Shown here in pieces: positions 49,388 to 57,869 of a stretch of DNA of 64,000 nt. Every line of letters starts with the position of its first letter. Within the stretch, counting starts at the first letter, position 1. The translations under genes were made by a program, and so were the position numbers. The DNA is taken from positions 1 to 64,000 of the forward strand of contig NZ_BCSX01000004.1 of the NCBI RefSeq assembly GCF_001570425.1, given 5' to 3'. The notes below the pieces were generated by a model, which was given only the letters and a program-made list of their open reading frames with translations, was not told where the DNA came from and made no database searches. Source of the DNA: Mycolicibacterium brisbanense (GTDB lineage Bacteria; Actinomycetota; Actinomycetes; Mycobacteriales; Mycobacteriaceae).

Positions 49388-50797
49388 TTAGAAGGGTGGC
49401 GGTTGGTAGTTGGTGGCGAGCCAGGCTTGGTGTTGGCGTTGTTGTTCGGTGTTGAGGGCGGCGCGGTGGCGGCGTTCGGCGGTGATGCGGTCGCGGCGGT
49501 CGTGGTCGCGGGTGTGGGTGCGTTTGGGCATCATCAATGCCCGATAGGCGCTGGGCTCGGCCGGGGTGGCCGTGGTGATGTCCCCGGTGGGGTGGGCCAG
49601 GGCGGGGAACAGGGCCGCGCCGTGGGGTTCGGTGCGGTAGATGTGCCCGGTGGGGGCGGTGAGTAGCACGGTGCCATCGGGCAATTGACGATCAGACCAG
49701 CCGGGGCAGAACGTTTTGACCAAGTGATGGTGGCGGCAGTACAGCTTCAGGTTCGACGGGTGGGTCGCCCCGTACGGGTAGGGCACGGTGTGATCGATGT
49801 CGGTGGCCAGCGCGGGGGCCTCGCAGCCGGGCCAGCGGCAGGTCAGATCACGCCACCGGATGAAGTCGCGCAACGCCGCCGACGGGCGGTACCCGGGTGT
49901 TTCGGTGGGCACCGTCACCGGTGTGGTGCGCCCGGCGGCGGCCAATTCTCGTACGGTTTGGGCGGGTTGGATCCCGAAGCCGGGCAGGTATCCCGGGGTG
50001 TCGGAGGTGCCGTCGACGGTGGCTTGGTCCGCCAGGACATGTACGACGGCGGCGTCGGCGGCAGCGCGGGTGGCCGCGGCGGGGCAGTCCGGGGTGCCGC
50101 AGCGGCACGGCAACTGTGATTCCAGCCGCGACAACGGCCCCAGGGCGTCGGAGCGGCGTTGTTGGTGGGTGCGGGGGTCGTTGGCGCACACCGTGGCCGC
50201 CAACGCGTCGAGGCGTTGATCGAAGGAGGCGCCGTCGGCGGCGCTGACCGTGCCCCACACCACGGCTTCGCCGGGGGTGGTCGGCTCCACGGTGATCTGG
50301 CGGGATTCCTCGACGCTGGGCGGTACCCGCACGCCGTCGGGGTCGTATTTGGCCACCCACAGATCGACGCGGTCCTGCAGTTTCTGGTCCGACAGGCGCA
50401 TCCACTTGGGGGCGTGGCGGGCCAGCGCGGCATCCAACTCGGCGAACACGCCCGCGTCGACGGTGGCGGTGCGGGTAATGATGGTGCGCACCACCCGGTA
50501 ATCGATGGCCCCGGCGGCGAACACAGCCGCCACCAGGGGCAGTTTGTCGCGCAACACCCGGGCATCGCGGATCTGCCCGCCGGCGCGAGCCCGGCTGATC
50601 GCCAAGGCCGCCGACACCTCGGCGGCGACCTCTTCGAACGGATCGGTGCGCCAGAAGATGGTTTCGGCCAGTTCGCGTTCCCGGCGGGCATCCAATTCCC
50701 CGATCAGGGCCAGGCGTCGGGCGATGGCCGCGGCCTCCGCGCGCCCCGCATCGCTCAACCCGTCGATCAGGTCCGCGTCAGCGAGGGAATCGAACAC
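49388..50797 (-). CDS. DUF222/HNH endonuclease protein (13E12 repeat family)
   Basis: This 469-residue protein belongs to the abundant mycobacterial 13E12 family. The DUF222 domain (about 15-290) is followed by a C-terminal HNH nuclease motif, CRWPGCEAPALATDIDHTVP ... NLKLYCRHHHLVK, with the zinc-binding cysteines and the His-Asn-His set. GTG 50797 is preferred over the longer frame to 50869 because a CATAAT -10 box (50811-50806) ends 8 nt upstream and the LexA box covers this start. The family includes DNA-damage-inducible members; function in repair or mobility is unproven. It is not flanked by visible terminal repeats here. Confidence 0.88.
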   Translation of the reverse strand: MFDSLADADLIDGLSDAGRAEAAAIARRLALIGELDARRERELAETIFWRTDPFEEVAAEVSAALAISRARAGGQIRDARVLRDKLPLVAAVFAAGAIDYRVVRTIITRTATVDAGVFAELDAALARHAPKWMRLSDQKLQDRVDLWVAKYDPDGVRVPPSVEESRQITVEPTTPGEAVVWGTVSAADGASFDQRLDALAATVCANDPRTHQQRRSDALGPLSRLESQLPCRCGTPDCPAAATRAAADAAVVHVLADQATVDGTSDTPGYLPGFGIQPAQTVRELAAAGRTTPVTVPTETPGYRPSAALRDFIRWRDLTCRWPGCEAPALATDIDHTVPYPYGATHPSNLKLYCRHHHLVKTFCPGWSDRQLPDGTVLLTAPTGHIYRTEPHGAALFPALAHPTGDITTATPAEPSAYRALMMPKRTHTRDHDRRDRITAERRHRAALNTEQQRQHQAWLATNYQPPPF

Positions 50798-50805
50798 ATG
50801 TTCTA
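50790..50805. promoter_or_regulatory. LexA (SOS) box at the start of the DUF222/HNH gene
   Basis: TCGAACACATGTTCTA matches the mycobacterial SOS box TCGAAC-N4-GTTCGA with one mismatch. It lies between the CATAAT -10 box and the GTG start on the reverse strand, so LexA would block transcription directly. Confidence 0.7.
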
Positions 50806-50862
50806 TTATGCCACCGGCGACCGACAACTCGCGGCACCCATATCCCATGCCACACTTGCCCG

Positions 50863-51123
50863 ATGGCATTGTTCGGAAGCTCCGACGACGATCTGCGGCG
50901 CCGCATCGAGGACCTGGAACGGCGGGTCGCGTACCTGGAGCGGGCGGCTGCGGCCGCGGGCCGACCCATGCCGACTCCCGGTCAGCCCGGTGAGCTGATG
51001 GCGAGCCCGATGGTGCGCCAATTGGCCTTGCAGGGCAAGAAGATCGCAGCCATCAAGCTGCTGCGGGACGAGACGGGCCTTGGCCTCAAGGAAGCCAAGG
51101 ACATCGTCGACCGATTGGCCTGA
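50863..51123 (+). CDS. Small protein with coiled coil and L7/L12 C-terminal-like domain
   Basis: This 86-residue protein has a first third that is a charged coiled coil (DDDLRRRIEDLERRVAYLERAAA). The last third (MVRQLALQGKKIAAIKLLRDETGLGLKEAKDIVDRLA) has the alpha-beta pattern and the conserved GLGLKEAKxxVD signature of the ribosomal protein L7/L12 C-terminal domain, without the N-terminal dimerisation part. Its role is unknown; it might bind translation factors or serve as a small adaptor. It is divergent from the HNH gene and converges with the PknH-sensor-like gene. Confidence 0.85.
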   Translation: MALFGSSDDDLRRRIEDLERRVAYLERAAAAAGRPMPTPGQPGELMASPMVRQLALQGKKIAAIKLLRDETGLGLKEAKDIVDRLA

Positions 51124-51135
51124 CCGGGCCGAGGC

Positions 51136-52038
51136 TCAGTGCCGCCTGGTGTGGTGGAACCAGTGGAAGTGACGGTGTGATGACCGCTGGGTCTGCGCGA
51201 CCTTGTCGATCTTCTGGCCGATCTTCGAGACGAGTTGCCCGATGAATTGCGGATCTGATTTGTCGTCGCAGAGGCCGATCTCGACCACGACATTGTCCCG
51301 CGCGGAGAGTCCGTCATGGCACGTCCAGCCGCCTGCGTCGGAACCGAGCTTGGTGATCGACCACATTAGGACGCCGTCGCTCTCCGAGACGTCGCCGTTG
51401 CGCCAGTTGTCGGTGGTCGGCGGGTTGTCGGACGTCATGGTCACCTGGAACGTCTTGCCGACGCACTGCTGCCACTTGCCCTTGGTGGTGTCGACGAACT
51501 GCTTCGCGGCATCGGCATCGGGAAACGCGACGACCGCCTGCGTGAGACTGAAATCCTGACCCTTGTCAGCGTCGGCATCTGTCGTCCTGAGGTTCTGCCT
51601 GCGCACTGCTGTCGATCCGCTGCCCGCATGCTCGCGCTCGGCGGCAAGAACAAAGTTGCACGGGTCTGGCTCGCTGGTGTCCCACGTGCTTTCGACGGTT
51701 CCGCCGTAATCGGCGTCGGGTTCCAGCGGGCCGGTCCCCAGAACGGTTCCCGCCTCGTCCTTTGTCAGCAGGACGCCGGCCAGCGCGGACTCTTTGACGA
51801 TCCGCTCCTCGTCGGAGCCGCCGAGCAACCACAACACCAACGCGACGACCAGCATCACGACCACGAACACCACTGCGAGAACCGTGATGATCAGGCGCGA
51901 GCGGCTGCGGCGCGGCGGCGCCGGCGGAGGTGGCGGAGCCGCGTAACCGCCGCCGGGTGCCCAGGGCTGGCCGGGCGTCGGCTGCGGTGAACCCCAGTTC
52001 TGGGCGGACGGCCAGGGGTCTGCGGGCGGAAACGTCAT
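51136..52038 (-). CDS. Membrane-anchored protein with PknH-like extracellular sensor domain
   Basis: This 300-residue protein has a cytoplasmic Pro/Gly-rich start (residues 1-45), one membrane helix (about 48-72, LIITVLAVVFVVVMLVVALVLWLL) and an extracytoplasmic domain. Four cysteines (DPCNF, QQCVGK, WTCHDG, GLCDDK) and the NWRNGDV and WSITK-type segments resemble the sensor domain of kinase PknH (PF14032), but no kinase domain is present. The tail is His/Arg-rich (SSHRHFHWFHHTRRH), a possible metal-binding end. Such stand-alone sensor-like proteins are common in mycobacteria; their ligand is unknown. Confidence 0.85.
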   Translation of the reverse strand: MTFPPADPWPSAQNWGSPQPTPGQPWAPGGGYAAPPPPPAPPRRSRSRLIITVLAVVFVVVMLVVALVLWLLGGSDEERIVKESALAGVLLTKDEAGTVLGTGPLEPDADYGGTVESTWDTSEPDPCNFVLAAEREHAGSGSTAVRRQNLRTTDADADKGQDFSLTQAVVAFPDADAAKQFVDTTKGKWQQCVGKTFQVTMTSDNPPTTDNWRNGDVSESDGVLMWSITKLGSDAGGWTCHDGLSARDNVVVEIGLCDDKSDPQFIGQLVSKIGQKIDKVAQTQRSSHRHFHWFHHTRRH

Positions 52039-52151
52039 CGTGGTTCCTTCGGAAAGGCCTGGGGGAGCTGGTGGCGGCGGACAACGCGCCTTATCGCCCC
52101 CCGGTAGCTGAAGCGTAATCGGTCACCCTGCGGATGACTGACGGCAATCCG

Positions 52152-52649
52152 TCACTTCAGGGCAGCCCGCCATGCGGCCAGCTTGTCGGCATAGGCCATG
52201 GTGTGCGCGGGGCTGGTGGACGGCAGTCGCACGCTGGGCGGCGAAGTGTCCACGCCGACCAGGCGGCGGTAGTTCGCCTCGGCGGCCGCGCCGTTGAACA
52301 CCACCAGCCCGATCTCGTGGTGCTCTTCGAAGAACTGTCCGAAGTCGTTGGGCACCATACTGTCTGGTTCCACGGCGGAATCGAGGCTGCCCACCCGGCG
52401 GCAGGATCGCAGGACATCCCACACCGCGATCCTGTGCTGCACCAGCGCGCGCACCCGCTCGTCATACGGCGCGGCCGCGTCGAATCCGAACACCTCGGCG
52501 GTGATCCGCCAGAACGCGTTGCGTGGATTGCCGTAGTACTGGCCGGCCGAAAGGGACATGACACTCGGCATGTTTCCGAGGATGAGCGTGCGTGGCCGTT
52601 TTCCGACGATGGGCGCCAGCCCGTGCAGAAGCTCACTCACCCCAGGCAC
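52152..52649 (-). CDS. DNA-deoxyinosine/uracil glycosylase (UDG family 6-like)
   Basis: This 165-residue single-domain protein of the uracil-DNA glycosylase superfamily removes hypoxanthine or related bases. Motif A reads LILGNMPSVMSLSAGQYYGNPRNAFW (about 22-48), with Asn in place of the Asp/Gln water activators of other families, and motif B is LPSTSPAH (near 144-151). Both fit the family 6 (HDG) type. Starts at GTG 52649 or GTG 52640 are possible, and the latter loses three residues. It is upstream of the PknH-sensor-like gene on the same strand with 113 nt between them. Confidence 0.87.
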   Translation of the reverse strand: MPGVSELLHGLAPIVGKRPRTLILGNMPSVMSLSAGQYYGNPRNAFWRITAEVFGFDAAAPYDERVRALVQHRIAVWDVLRSCRRVGSLDSAVEPDSMVPNDFGQFFEEHHEIGLVVFNGAAAEANYRRLVGVDTSPPSVRLPSTSPAHTMAYADKLAAWRAALK

Positions 52650-52715
52650 TCAACCACACGCGGGCGCCCCGAACGGAGTGGGGAATTCACGTTCGGGGCG
52701 CCATGTCGTGTGGTC

Positions 52716-54545
52716 TCAGCTGAGGTGATGGACCTCCTGCAGTCCGTACACCGGTGTCGGCAGCCCTTCGTAACGGGCCTTGAGCTGCAACGCCAGATAC
52801 AGCGAGTAGTGCCGCGACTGGTGCAGGTTGCCGCCGTGGAACCAGAGGTTCTCCTGCTGGGTGGGCTTCCACATGTTGCGCTGTTCGCCCTCCCACGGCC
52901 CGGGATCCTTGGTCGTGTCCGAACCGAGGCCCCAGACCTTGCCGACCTTGTCGGCCACGTCCTGGCCGATGAGGTCGGCGGCCCAGCCGTTCATCGAGCC
53001 GAAGCCGGTGGCGTAGACGACGACGTCGGCGGGCAGTTCGGTGCCGTCGGCCAGGATCACCGAGTCCTCGGTCAGACGGTCGACCTGGCCGTGGGCCAGC
53101 TTGACGCTGCCGTCGGCGATCAGGTCCGACGCGCCCACGTCGATGTAGTAGCCCGAGCCGCGGCGCAGGTACTTCATGAAGAGCCCCGAGTCGTCGTCAC
53201 CGAAGTCCAGCTCGAAACCGGCGGCTTCGAGGCGTTCGTAGAAGTCCTTGTCGCGCCGCCGGATTGCGTCGTAGATCGGTCGCTGGAAGTCGGCCATGAT
53301 GCGGTAGGGCAGGGACGCGAAGGTCAGGTCGGCCTTCTCGGTGGTCATGCCCGCGGCGACGGCACGCTCCGAGTAGAGGTCGCCGAGACCCAGATCCATC
53401 AGCGACTCGGACTTGACGATGTGCGTCGAGCTGCGTTGCACCATGGTGACGTCCACGTCGTTCTCGTAGAGCGCCTTGCAGATGTCGTGCGCGGAATTGT
53501 TGGACCCGATCACCACGGCGCGCTTGCCGACGTACTGGTCGGGGCCCGGGTGGTGGCTGGAGTGGTGCTGGTCGCCCCGGAAGATTTCCTGACCGGGCAG
53601 GGTCGGGATGCTGGGCTTGCCCGACATGCCCGTCGCCAGCACCAGGTGCACCGGGCGCAGGGTCACGGGTTCGCCGTTGCGGTTCACCTCGACCGTCCAG
53701 CGCTGCTCGGCGTCGTCGTAGGAGGCCGAGAGGCACGTCGTCGAACTCCAGTACGGCACCTCCATGACCCGCGTGTAGAACTCGAGCCAGTCGCCGATCT
53801 TGTCCTTCGGCGCGAACACCGGCCAGTTGGCAGGGAACGGCAGGTACGGCAGATGGTCGTACCACACCGGATCGTGCAGGCACAGGGACTTGTAGCGCTT
53901 GCGCCACTGGTCGCCGGGGCGTTCGTGCTGATCGACGACAATGGCGGGCACGCCGAGCTGGCGGAGCCGGGCGCCCAGCGCGATGCCGCCCTGCCCGCCA
54001 CCGATCACCACGATGTACGGCTGCTCGCTGTAGCCCAGAGTCAGTTCCTCGTCGAGGCGTTTCTCGGCCCACGAACGCCGGTCCGGGTCCGACCCGTGCA
54101 CGGCGCCGAGCACCCGGGTCGCGCCCTTGCGCTCCTCGTGGCCCTTGAGCTCCTGCAGGGTGGTCAGCAGAGTCCAGCCTTGGTCGTCGCGCAGTCGCAG
54201 ATGACCCTTACCGCGGCCGACGGCGGTCTCGAACTCGATGAACGCCGATGTGATGACGTGCTCGCCGTCGAGGTCCTCGGTCGGTGGCTCCGCAGTTCGG
54301 AACCCGGAGGGATCGGTGTCTGCCAGGCGCTCGGTCAGCATGTCGGAGATGCCGTCGTGACCCTCGACTGTCTTGAGGTTCCAGGTGAACGCGACCAGGT
54401 CGCGCCAGAAGCTGTCGGTGGCGAACTTCCCGACGACGCGGTTGATGTCTCGCTCGGCCAGTGCGGACTCGAAGTCGGCCAGCCAGGCGTCAACCCGTTC
54501 CTGCGGTGACAGTGTGGCCAGCGGTGCTGCGGTGGTCTGTGTCAT
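52716..54545 (-). CDS. NTF2-like domain fused to FMO/BVMO-type flavin monooxygenase
   Basis: This 609-residue protein has an N-terminal SnoaL/NTF2-like domain (about 10-150: ALAERDINRVVGKFATDSFWRDLVAF) followed by a two-dinucleotide flavin monooxygenase. The FAD motif is GGGQGGIALGARL near 180, and the NADPH motif is VVIGSNNSAHDICKAL near 345. Between them, FRGDQHHSSHHP is a variant of the FMO/BVMO fingerprint FxGxxxHxxxWP with His replacing Trp. The YATGFG segment near the end is typical. ATG 54545 is used because the longer frame crosses the operator array. It is divergent from the butanediol dehydrogenase gene, sharing the array at 54580-54661. The substrate is unknown, possibly a ketone such as acetoin or diacetyl. 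Confidence 0.85.
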   Translation of the reverse strand: MTQTTAAPLATLSPQERVDAWLADFESALAERDINRVVGKFATDSFWRDLVAFTWNLKTVEGHDGISDMLTERLADTDPSGFRTAEPPTEDLDGEHVITSAFIEFETAVGRGKGHLRLRDDQGWTLLTTLQELKGHEERKGATRVLGAVHGSDPDRRSWAEKRLDEELTLGYSEQPYIVVIGGGQGGIALGARLRQLGVPAIVVDQHERPGDQWRKRYKSLCLHDPVWYDHLPYLPFPANWPVFAPKDKIGDWLEFYTRVMEVPYWSSTTCLSASYDDAEQRWTVEVNRNGEPVTLRPVHLVLATGMSGKPSIPTLPGQEIFRGDQHHSSHHPGPDQYVGKRAVVIGSNNSAHDICKALYENDVDVTMVQRSSTHIVKSESLMDLGLGDLYSERAVAAGMTTEKADLTFASLPYRIMADFQRPIYDAIRRRDKDFYERLEAAGFELDFGDDDSGLFMKYLRRGSGYYIDVGASDLIADGSVKLAHGQVDRLTEDSVILADGTELPADVVVYATGFGSMNGWAADLIGQDVADKVGKVWGLGSDTTKDPGPWEGEQRNMWKPTQQENLWFHGGNLHQSRHYSLYLALQLKARYEGLPTPVYGLQEVHHLS

Positions 54546-54579
54546 GTGAGTCAGCCCACACGGTGTCAACGAACGCGAC

Positions 54580-54661
54580 AAGGGTTGCACGGGGTTGCAG
54601 CCTGCCCGACGGTTGCGGGTGCAAGAGAACACCAGAGCGGACGCAACCTCTTGCAACCCTT
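54580..54661. promoter_or_regulatory. Mirror-symmetric GTTGCA operator array between the FMO and butanediol dehydrogenase genes
   Basis: GTTGCA occurs at 54584-54589 and 54594-54599, and the reverse form (C/T)GCAAC at 54642-54647 and 54652-54657, each pair with a 10-bp period. The outer arms AAGGGTTGCA (54580-54589) and TGCAACCCTT (54652-54661) are a perfect 10-bp inverted repeat, and the inner pair is symmetric about the same centre. A palindromic TTGC-GGGT-GCAA (54613-54624) lies near the axis. These are probable binding sites for the GAF regulator encoded at 56566-57852. Confidence 0.6.
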
Positions 54662-54697
54662 ACGGTGCACCCGGCTGCTGGCCTAGAAACGTCCACC

Positions 54698-55753
54698 ATG
54701 AAAGCAGCCGTGTATTACGGACCGAACAAGGTCGAGATCGCCGATGTGCCAGAGCCCCGACCGACCGAAGGGACCGTCAAGATCAAGGTCGGCTTCAACG
54801 GCATTTGCGGCACTGACCTGCATGAATACTATGCGGGGCCGATCTTCGTGCCGACCGAGCCGCATCCGCTGACCGGGCAGCAGCTGCCCCTGACCATGGG
54901 GCACGAGTTCTCCGGGACCATCACCGAGATCGGCCCGGGTGTCACGGACTACGCGCCGGGCGACCGGGTGGCGATCGAGCCCATCTACCGGTGCGGACAC
55001 TGCAGCCCATGCCGGGCGGGGAACTACAACATTTGTCAGCAGATCGGCTTCCACGGCCTGATGTCCGACGGCGGCATGGCCGAGTACACCGTGGTCCCCG
55101 TCAACATGCTGCACCGCCTGCCCGACAACGTGTCGCTTGAGCTGGGGGCGCTCGTGGAGCCGATGTCGGTGGCCTATCACGCGGCCACCCTCGGAGCGGT
55201 CGGTCCGCTGCACACCGCGGTGGTGTTCGGCGCCGGTCCGATCGGCATCGGCCTGTGGTTCGCGCTGCGCGGCAAGGGCCTGGAATCGGTGTTCGTCGCC
55301 GAACCGTCGCCGACCCGGCGGGCCGCCATCGAGGCGCTGGGCGCCAAGACCCTTGACCCGACCGAAACCGACGTGCCGGCCTTCATCGCAGAGGTCACCG
55401 ACGGTCGGGGCGCCGACGCGGCCTTCGACGCCGCGGGTGTGGCGCCGGCGATCGCGGCAGCCTCCGCGTGTGTGGGCGCGCGCAAGCCGACGATCAGCGT
55501 CGCCATCTACGAGAAGCCGCTGACCACGCCACTGCTCAACCTCGTGATGAACGAATCGCGCATCCAGGGTTCGCTGTGCTACACGTCGGCCGACTTCGAG
55601 GCGGTCATCGATCTCATGGCGCAGGGCGTGTACGACACCAAGGGCTGGGTCACGCCCATCGCCATCGACGACGTCATCGATGAGGGGTTCGAAGCCTTGC
55701 ACGCCGGTAAGAAGATGAAGGTGCTCGTCGACCCGAGTGGAGAATCAGCATGA
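54698..55753 (+). CDS. Zinc-dependent 2,3-butanediol dehydrogenase (MDR family)
   Basis: This 351-residue zinc alcohol dehydrogenase resembles bacterial BdhA/ButA and interconverts 2,3-butanediol and acetoin with NAD(H). Catalytic zinc residues are in GICGTDLHEYYAGP (Cys near 37) and MGHEFSG (His near 70); the structural zinc cysteines are in RCGHCSPCRAGNYNIC. The cofactor motif is FGAGPIGIG. The segment HEYYAGPIFVPTEPHPLTG is characteristic of butanediol dehydrogenases. ATG 54698 lies 36 nt after the operator array. The stop overlaps the SDR gene by 4 nt. Confidence 0.9.
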   Translation: MKAAVYYGPNKVEIADVPEPRPTEGTVKIKVGFNGICGTDLHEYYAGPIFVPTEPHPLTGQQLPLTMGHEFSGTITEIGPGVTDYAPGDRVAIEPIYRCGHCSPCRAGNYNICQQIGFHGLMSDGGMAEYTVVPVNMLHRLPDNVSLELGALVEPMSVAYHAATLGAVGPLHTAVVFGAGPIGIGLWFALRGKGLESVFVAEPSPTRRAAIEALGAKTLDPTETDVPAFIAEVTDGRGADAAFDAAGVAPAIAAASACVGARKPTISVAIYEKPLTTPLLNLVMNESRIQGSLCYTSADFEAVIDLMAQGVYDTKGWVTPIAIDDVIDEGFEALHAGKKMKVLVDPSGESA

Positions 55754-56529
55754 CATTGCAGGGCAAGGTGGCACTGGTCACCGGAGCCGGACGCGGCATC
55801 GGCCGGGGCATCGCGCTGCGGCTCGCGCGCGAAGGCGCCGACATCGCGTTGGTCGACGTGGCACCGGATGCCATCGCCACGGTGGCCGACGAGGTGACCG
55901 AAATCGGCAGCAAGGCAACGACGTTCGTCGCCGACGTGAGTGATCGCGACGCCGTGTACGCGGCTGTCGAACACGCCGCCACGGCGCTCGGTGGATTCGA
56001 TGTGATGGTCAACAACGCAGGCATCGCGCTGGTGGGCCCGATCGCCGACGTGACTCCCGCCGATGTGGCACGGGTGTGGTCCATCAACGTCGACGGTGTG
56101 CTGTGGGGTATCCAGGCCGCCGCGGCCAAGTTCATCGAGTTGGGCCGGCCGGGGAAGATCATCAATGCCTCGTCCATCGCCGGACACGACGGTTTCGCGA
56201 TGCTCGGCGTGTACAGCGCCTCCAAGTTCGCGGTGCGGGGGCTCACCCAGGCGGCCGCCAAGGAGTACGCGTCGGCGGGGATCACGGTGAACGCGTACTG
56301 CCCGGGCATCGTGGGCACGGACATGTGGGTGGAGATCGACAAGAGATTCGCCGAGCTGACGGGTGCGGCGGAAGGGGAGACGTTCCAGAAGTACGCGGGC
56401 GGCATCGCTCTGGGACGGCCGGAAACTCCCGAGGACGTGGCCGGTTTCGTGGCGTATCTGGCCGGGCCCGACGCTGATTACATGACCGGACAGGCGGGCC
56501 TCATCGACGGCGGACTGGTCTATCGGTAG
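55750..56529 (+). CDS. Acetoin reductase / butanediol dehydrogenase-type SDR
   Basis: This 259-residue classical SDR resembles BudC (diacetyl/acetoin reductase, meso-butanediol dehydrogenase). The NAD motif is TGAGRGIGRG (about 12-21), NNAG is near 90, and the catalytic set is NASSIAGHDGF then YSASKFAVRG (near 155). The C-terminal segment DYMTGQAGLIDGGLVYR fits this group. An ATGA overlap joins it to the zinc dehydrogenase, so both act in one operon in acetoin/2,3-butanediol conversion. Stereochemistry cannot be read from sequence. Confidence 0.9.
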   Translation: MTLQGKVALVTGAGRGIGRGIALRLAREGADIALVDVAPDAIATVADEVTEIGSKATTFVADVSDRDAVYAAVEHAATALGGFDVMVNNAGIALVGPIADVTPADVARVWSINVDGVLWGIQAAAAKFIELGRPGKIINASSIAGHDGFAMLGVYSASKFAVRGLTQAAAKEYASAGITVNAYCPGIVGTDMWVEIDKRFAELTGAAEGETFQKYAGGIALGRPETPEDVAGFVAYLAGPDADYMTGQAGLIDGGLVYR

Positions 56530-56565
56530 GCCGGTCGTAGCATCTCGATGTGACGGGGAGCACAA

Positions 56566-57852
56566 TTGCAGGCGATGTCCGGATCGTCGATACCCGAGCC
56601 CGCGGTCGCTCCCGGTGAGGACCCGCGTCGCTATGCGCGGTTGCTGACAGCGGTCTACGACGCGACGATGTCGGGGGACCGGGCGCCGGCCCGGCCCCGC
56701 TCGATCATCGAGGATTCCTGGAACCGATTGCGGGCCAAGGGAATCAACCCTGAGGAGCACAGTCCGCCGCGCATCGAGACCGGGCTGGAGCTGCTGCGTC
56801 AGTCGTCGGGGCTGGTCGGGGTGCTCGACGATGTCACGCGTGGTCTCGAATCGGTGATCCAGGAGGGCGACAACATCCTGGTCATCGCCGACGCCCGCGG
56901 CCGCGTGCTGTGGCGGTCGGGCTCACCCCGGGTACTCGCGCTCGCCGACCGCCTCGGCTTCATCGAGGGGGCGTGTTGGAGTGAAAATGCCGTGGGCACC
57001 AACGGAATTGGCACGGCGCTCGTCTCGCATTCGGCGGTGCAGATCTTCTCGGCCGAGCACTTCTTGCGCAGCCACCACCCGTGGACGTGCGCCGGAGCGC
57101 CGATCCGCGATCCGCGTACCGGTCAGGTGATCGGAATCGTCGACGTGTCCGGGCCGGCTCCCACCGTGCATCCGACCACGGTGGCGCTGGTCGATCTGGT
57201 CGCCCGGCTGGCCGAGTCCCGGCTGCGTGAGGTGCACGAGCGCACGCTCAACCGGCTGCGCACGGTGTCGGCGCCGATCCTGGCCCGGATGCGCAGCCCG
57301 GCGCTCGCGGTCGACACCGACGGGTGGGTCGCCGCGGTGGATTCCCTGCCCCTGCACAATCGGGTGCTGTTGCCCGAGGACGGCCTGCCCGGACGCCTGT
57401 GGATACCCCCTCTCGGTATGTGCGACGTGGAGTCGCTGCCGGGAGGCTGGCTGCTGCGGGTCGCCGACGACGCCGAACCCGCCCCGGCGCCGGCACGGGT
57501 CACCCTCGATCTGAGTGACAGCGAACCCTCGCTGGAAATGGTGGGGCAGTTCGGCAGCTGGCGCCGCGGCATCTCCAGCAGGCACGCCGAGATCCTTCTG
57601 GTGCTGGCCACCTGTCCGCAGGGCCGGTCAGCGCAGGAGCTGGCCGCGGATCTCTACGGTGACGGCTCCCGCGTGGTGACGGTGCGCGCCGAGATGTCCC
57701 GGCTGCGCAAGCAGTTCGTCGGCCTGCTGTCGGGCAAGCCGTACCGGTTCGCCGATTCGGTGCTGGTCGACGTCCGCTATCCGCAGGACATGACGACGCT
57801 GCTGACCGCGTCGACGGCCCCGGCGGTGCGAGCGGTCCGCGCCATCCCCTGA
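56566..57852 (+). CDS. AcoR-like GAF-domain regulator without AAA+ domain
   Basis: This 428-residue protein has the N-terminal architecture of AcoR-family activators: [20 protein letters not shown] near 45, then a GAF domain with [22 protein letters not shown] near 135-156. The central AAA+ ATPase (GAFTGA) and Fis-type HTH are missing; instead the end carries a winged-helix-like segment ([28 protein letters not shown] ... [12 protein letters not shown]). This fits mycobacteria, which lack sigma-54. TTG 56566 has GGGGAG 5 nt upstream; ATG 56575 is the alternative start. It lies 36 nt after the SDR gene and probably activates the butanediol genes in response to acetoin or a related ligand. Confidence 0.85.
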   Translation: MQAMSGSSIPEPAVAPGEDPRRYARLLTAVYDATMSGDRAPARPRSIIEDSWNRLRAKGINPEEHSPPRIETGLELLRQSSGLVGVLDDVTRGLESVIQEGDNILVIADARGRVLWRSGSPRVLALADRLGFIEGACWSENAVGTNGIGTALVSHSAVQIFSAEHFLRSHHPWTCAGAPIRDPRTGQVIGIVDVSGPAPTVHPTTVALVDLVARLAESRLREVHERTLNRLRTVSAPILARMRSPALAVDTDGWVAAVDSLPLHNRVLLPEDGLPGRLWIPPLGMCDVESLPGGWLLRVADDAEPAPAPARVTLDLSDSEPSLEMVGQFGSWRRGISSRHAEILLVLATCPQGRSAQELAADLYGDGSRVVTVRAEMSRLRKQFVGLLSGKPYRFADSVLVDVRYPQDMTTLLTASTAPAVRAVRAIP

Positions 57853-57857
57853 CGCGT

Positions 57858-57863
57858 TACTTT
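57858..57863 (+). promoter_or_regulatory. -10 element of the adenylate cyclase gene (leaderless start)
   Basis: TACTTT fits TANNNT and ends 6 nt before GTG 57870. No ribosome site is present, so a leaderless transcript is likely. Confidence 0.4.
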
Positions 57864-57869
57864 GGCGTG

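Noticed and set aside
49388..50869. DUF222/HNH gene as an insertion sequence or mobile element
   Set aside because: No terminal inverted repeats, target duplication or transposase motif (DDE, recombinase) are visible; the 13E12 family is repetitive but not shown to be an IS here.
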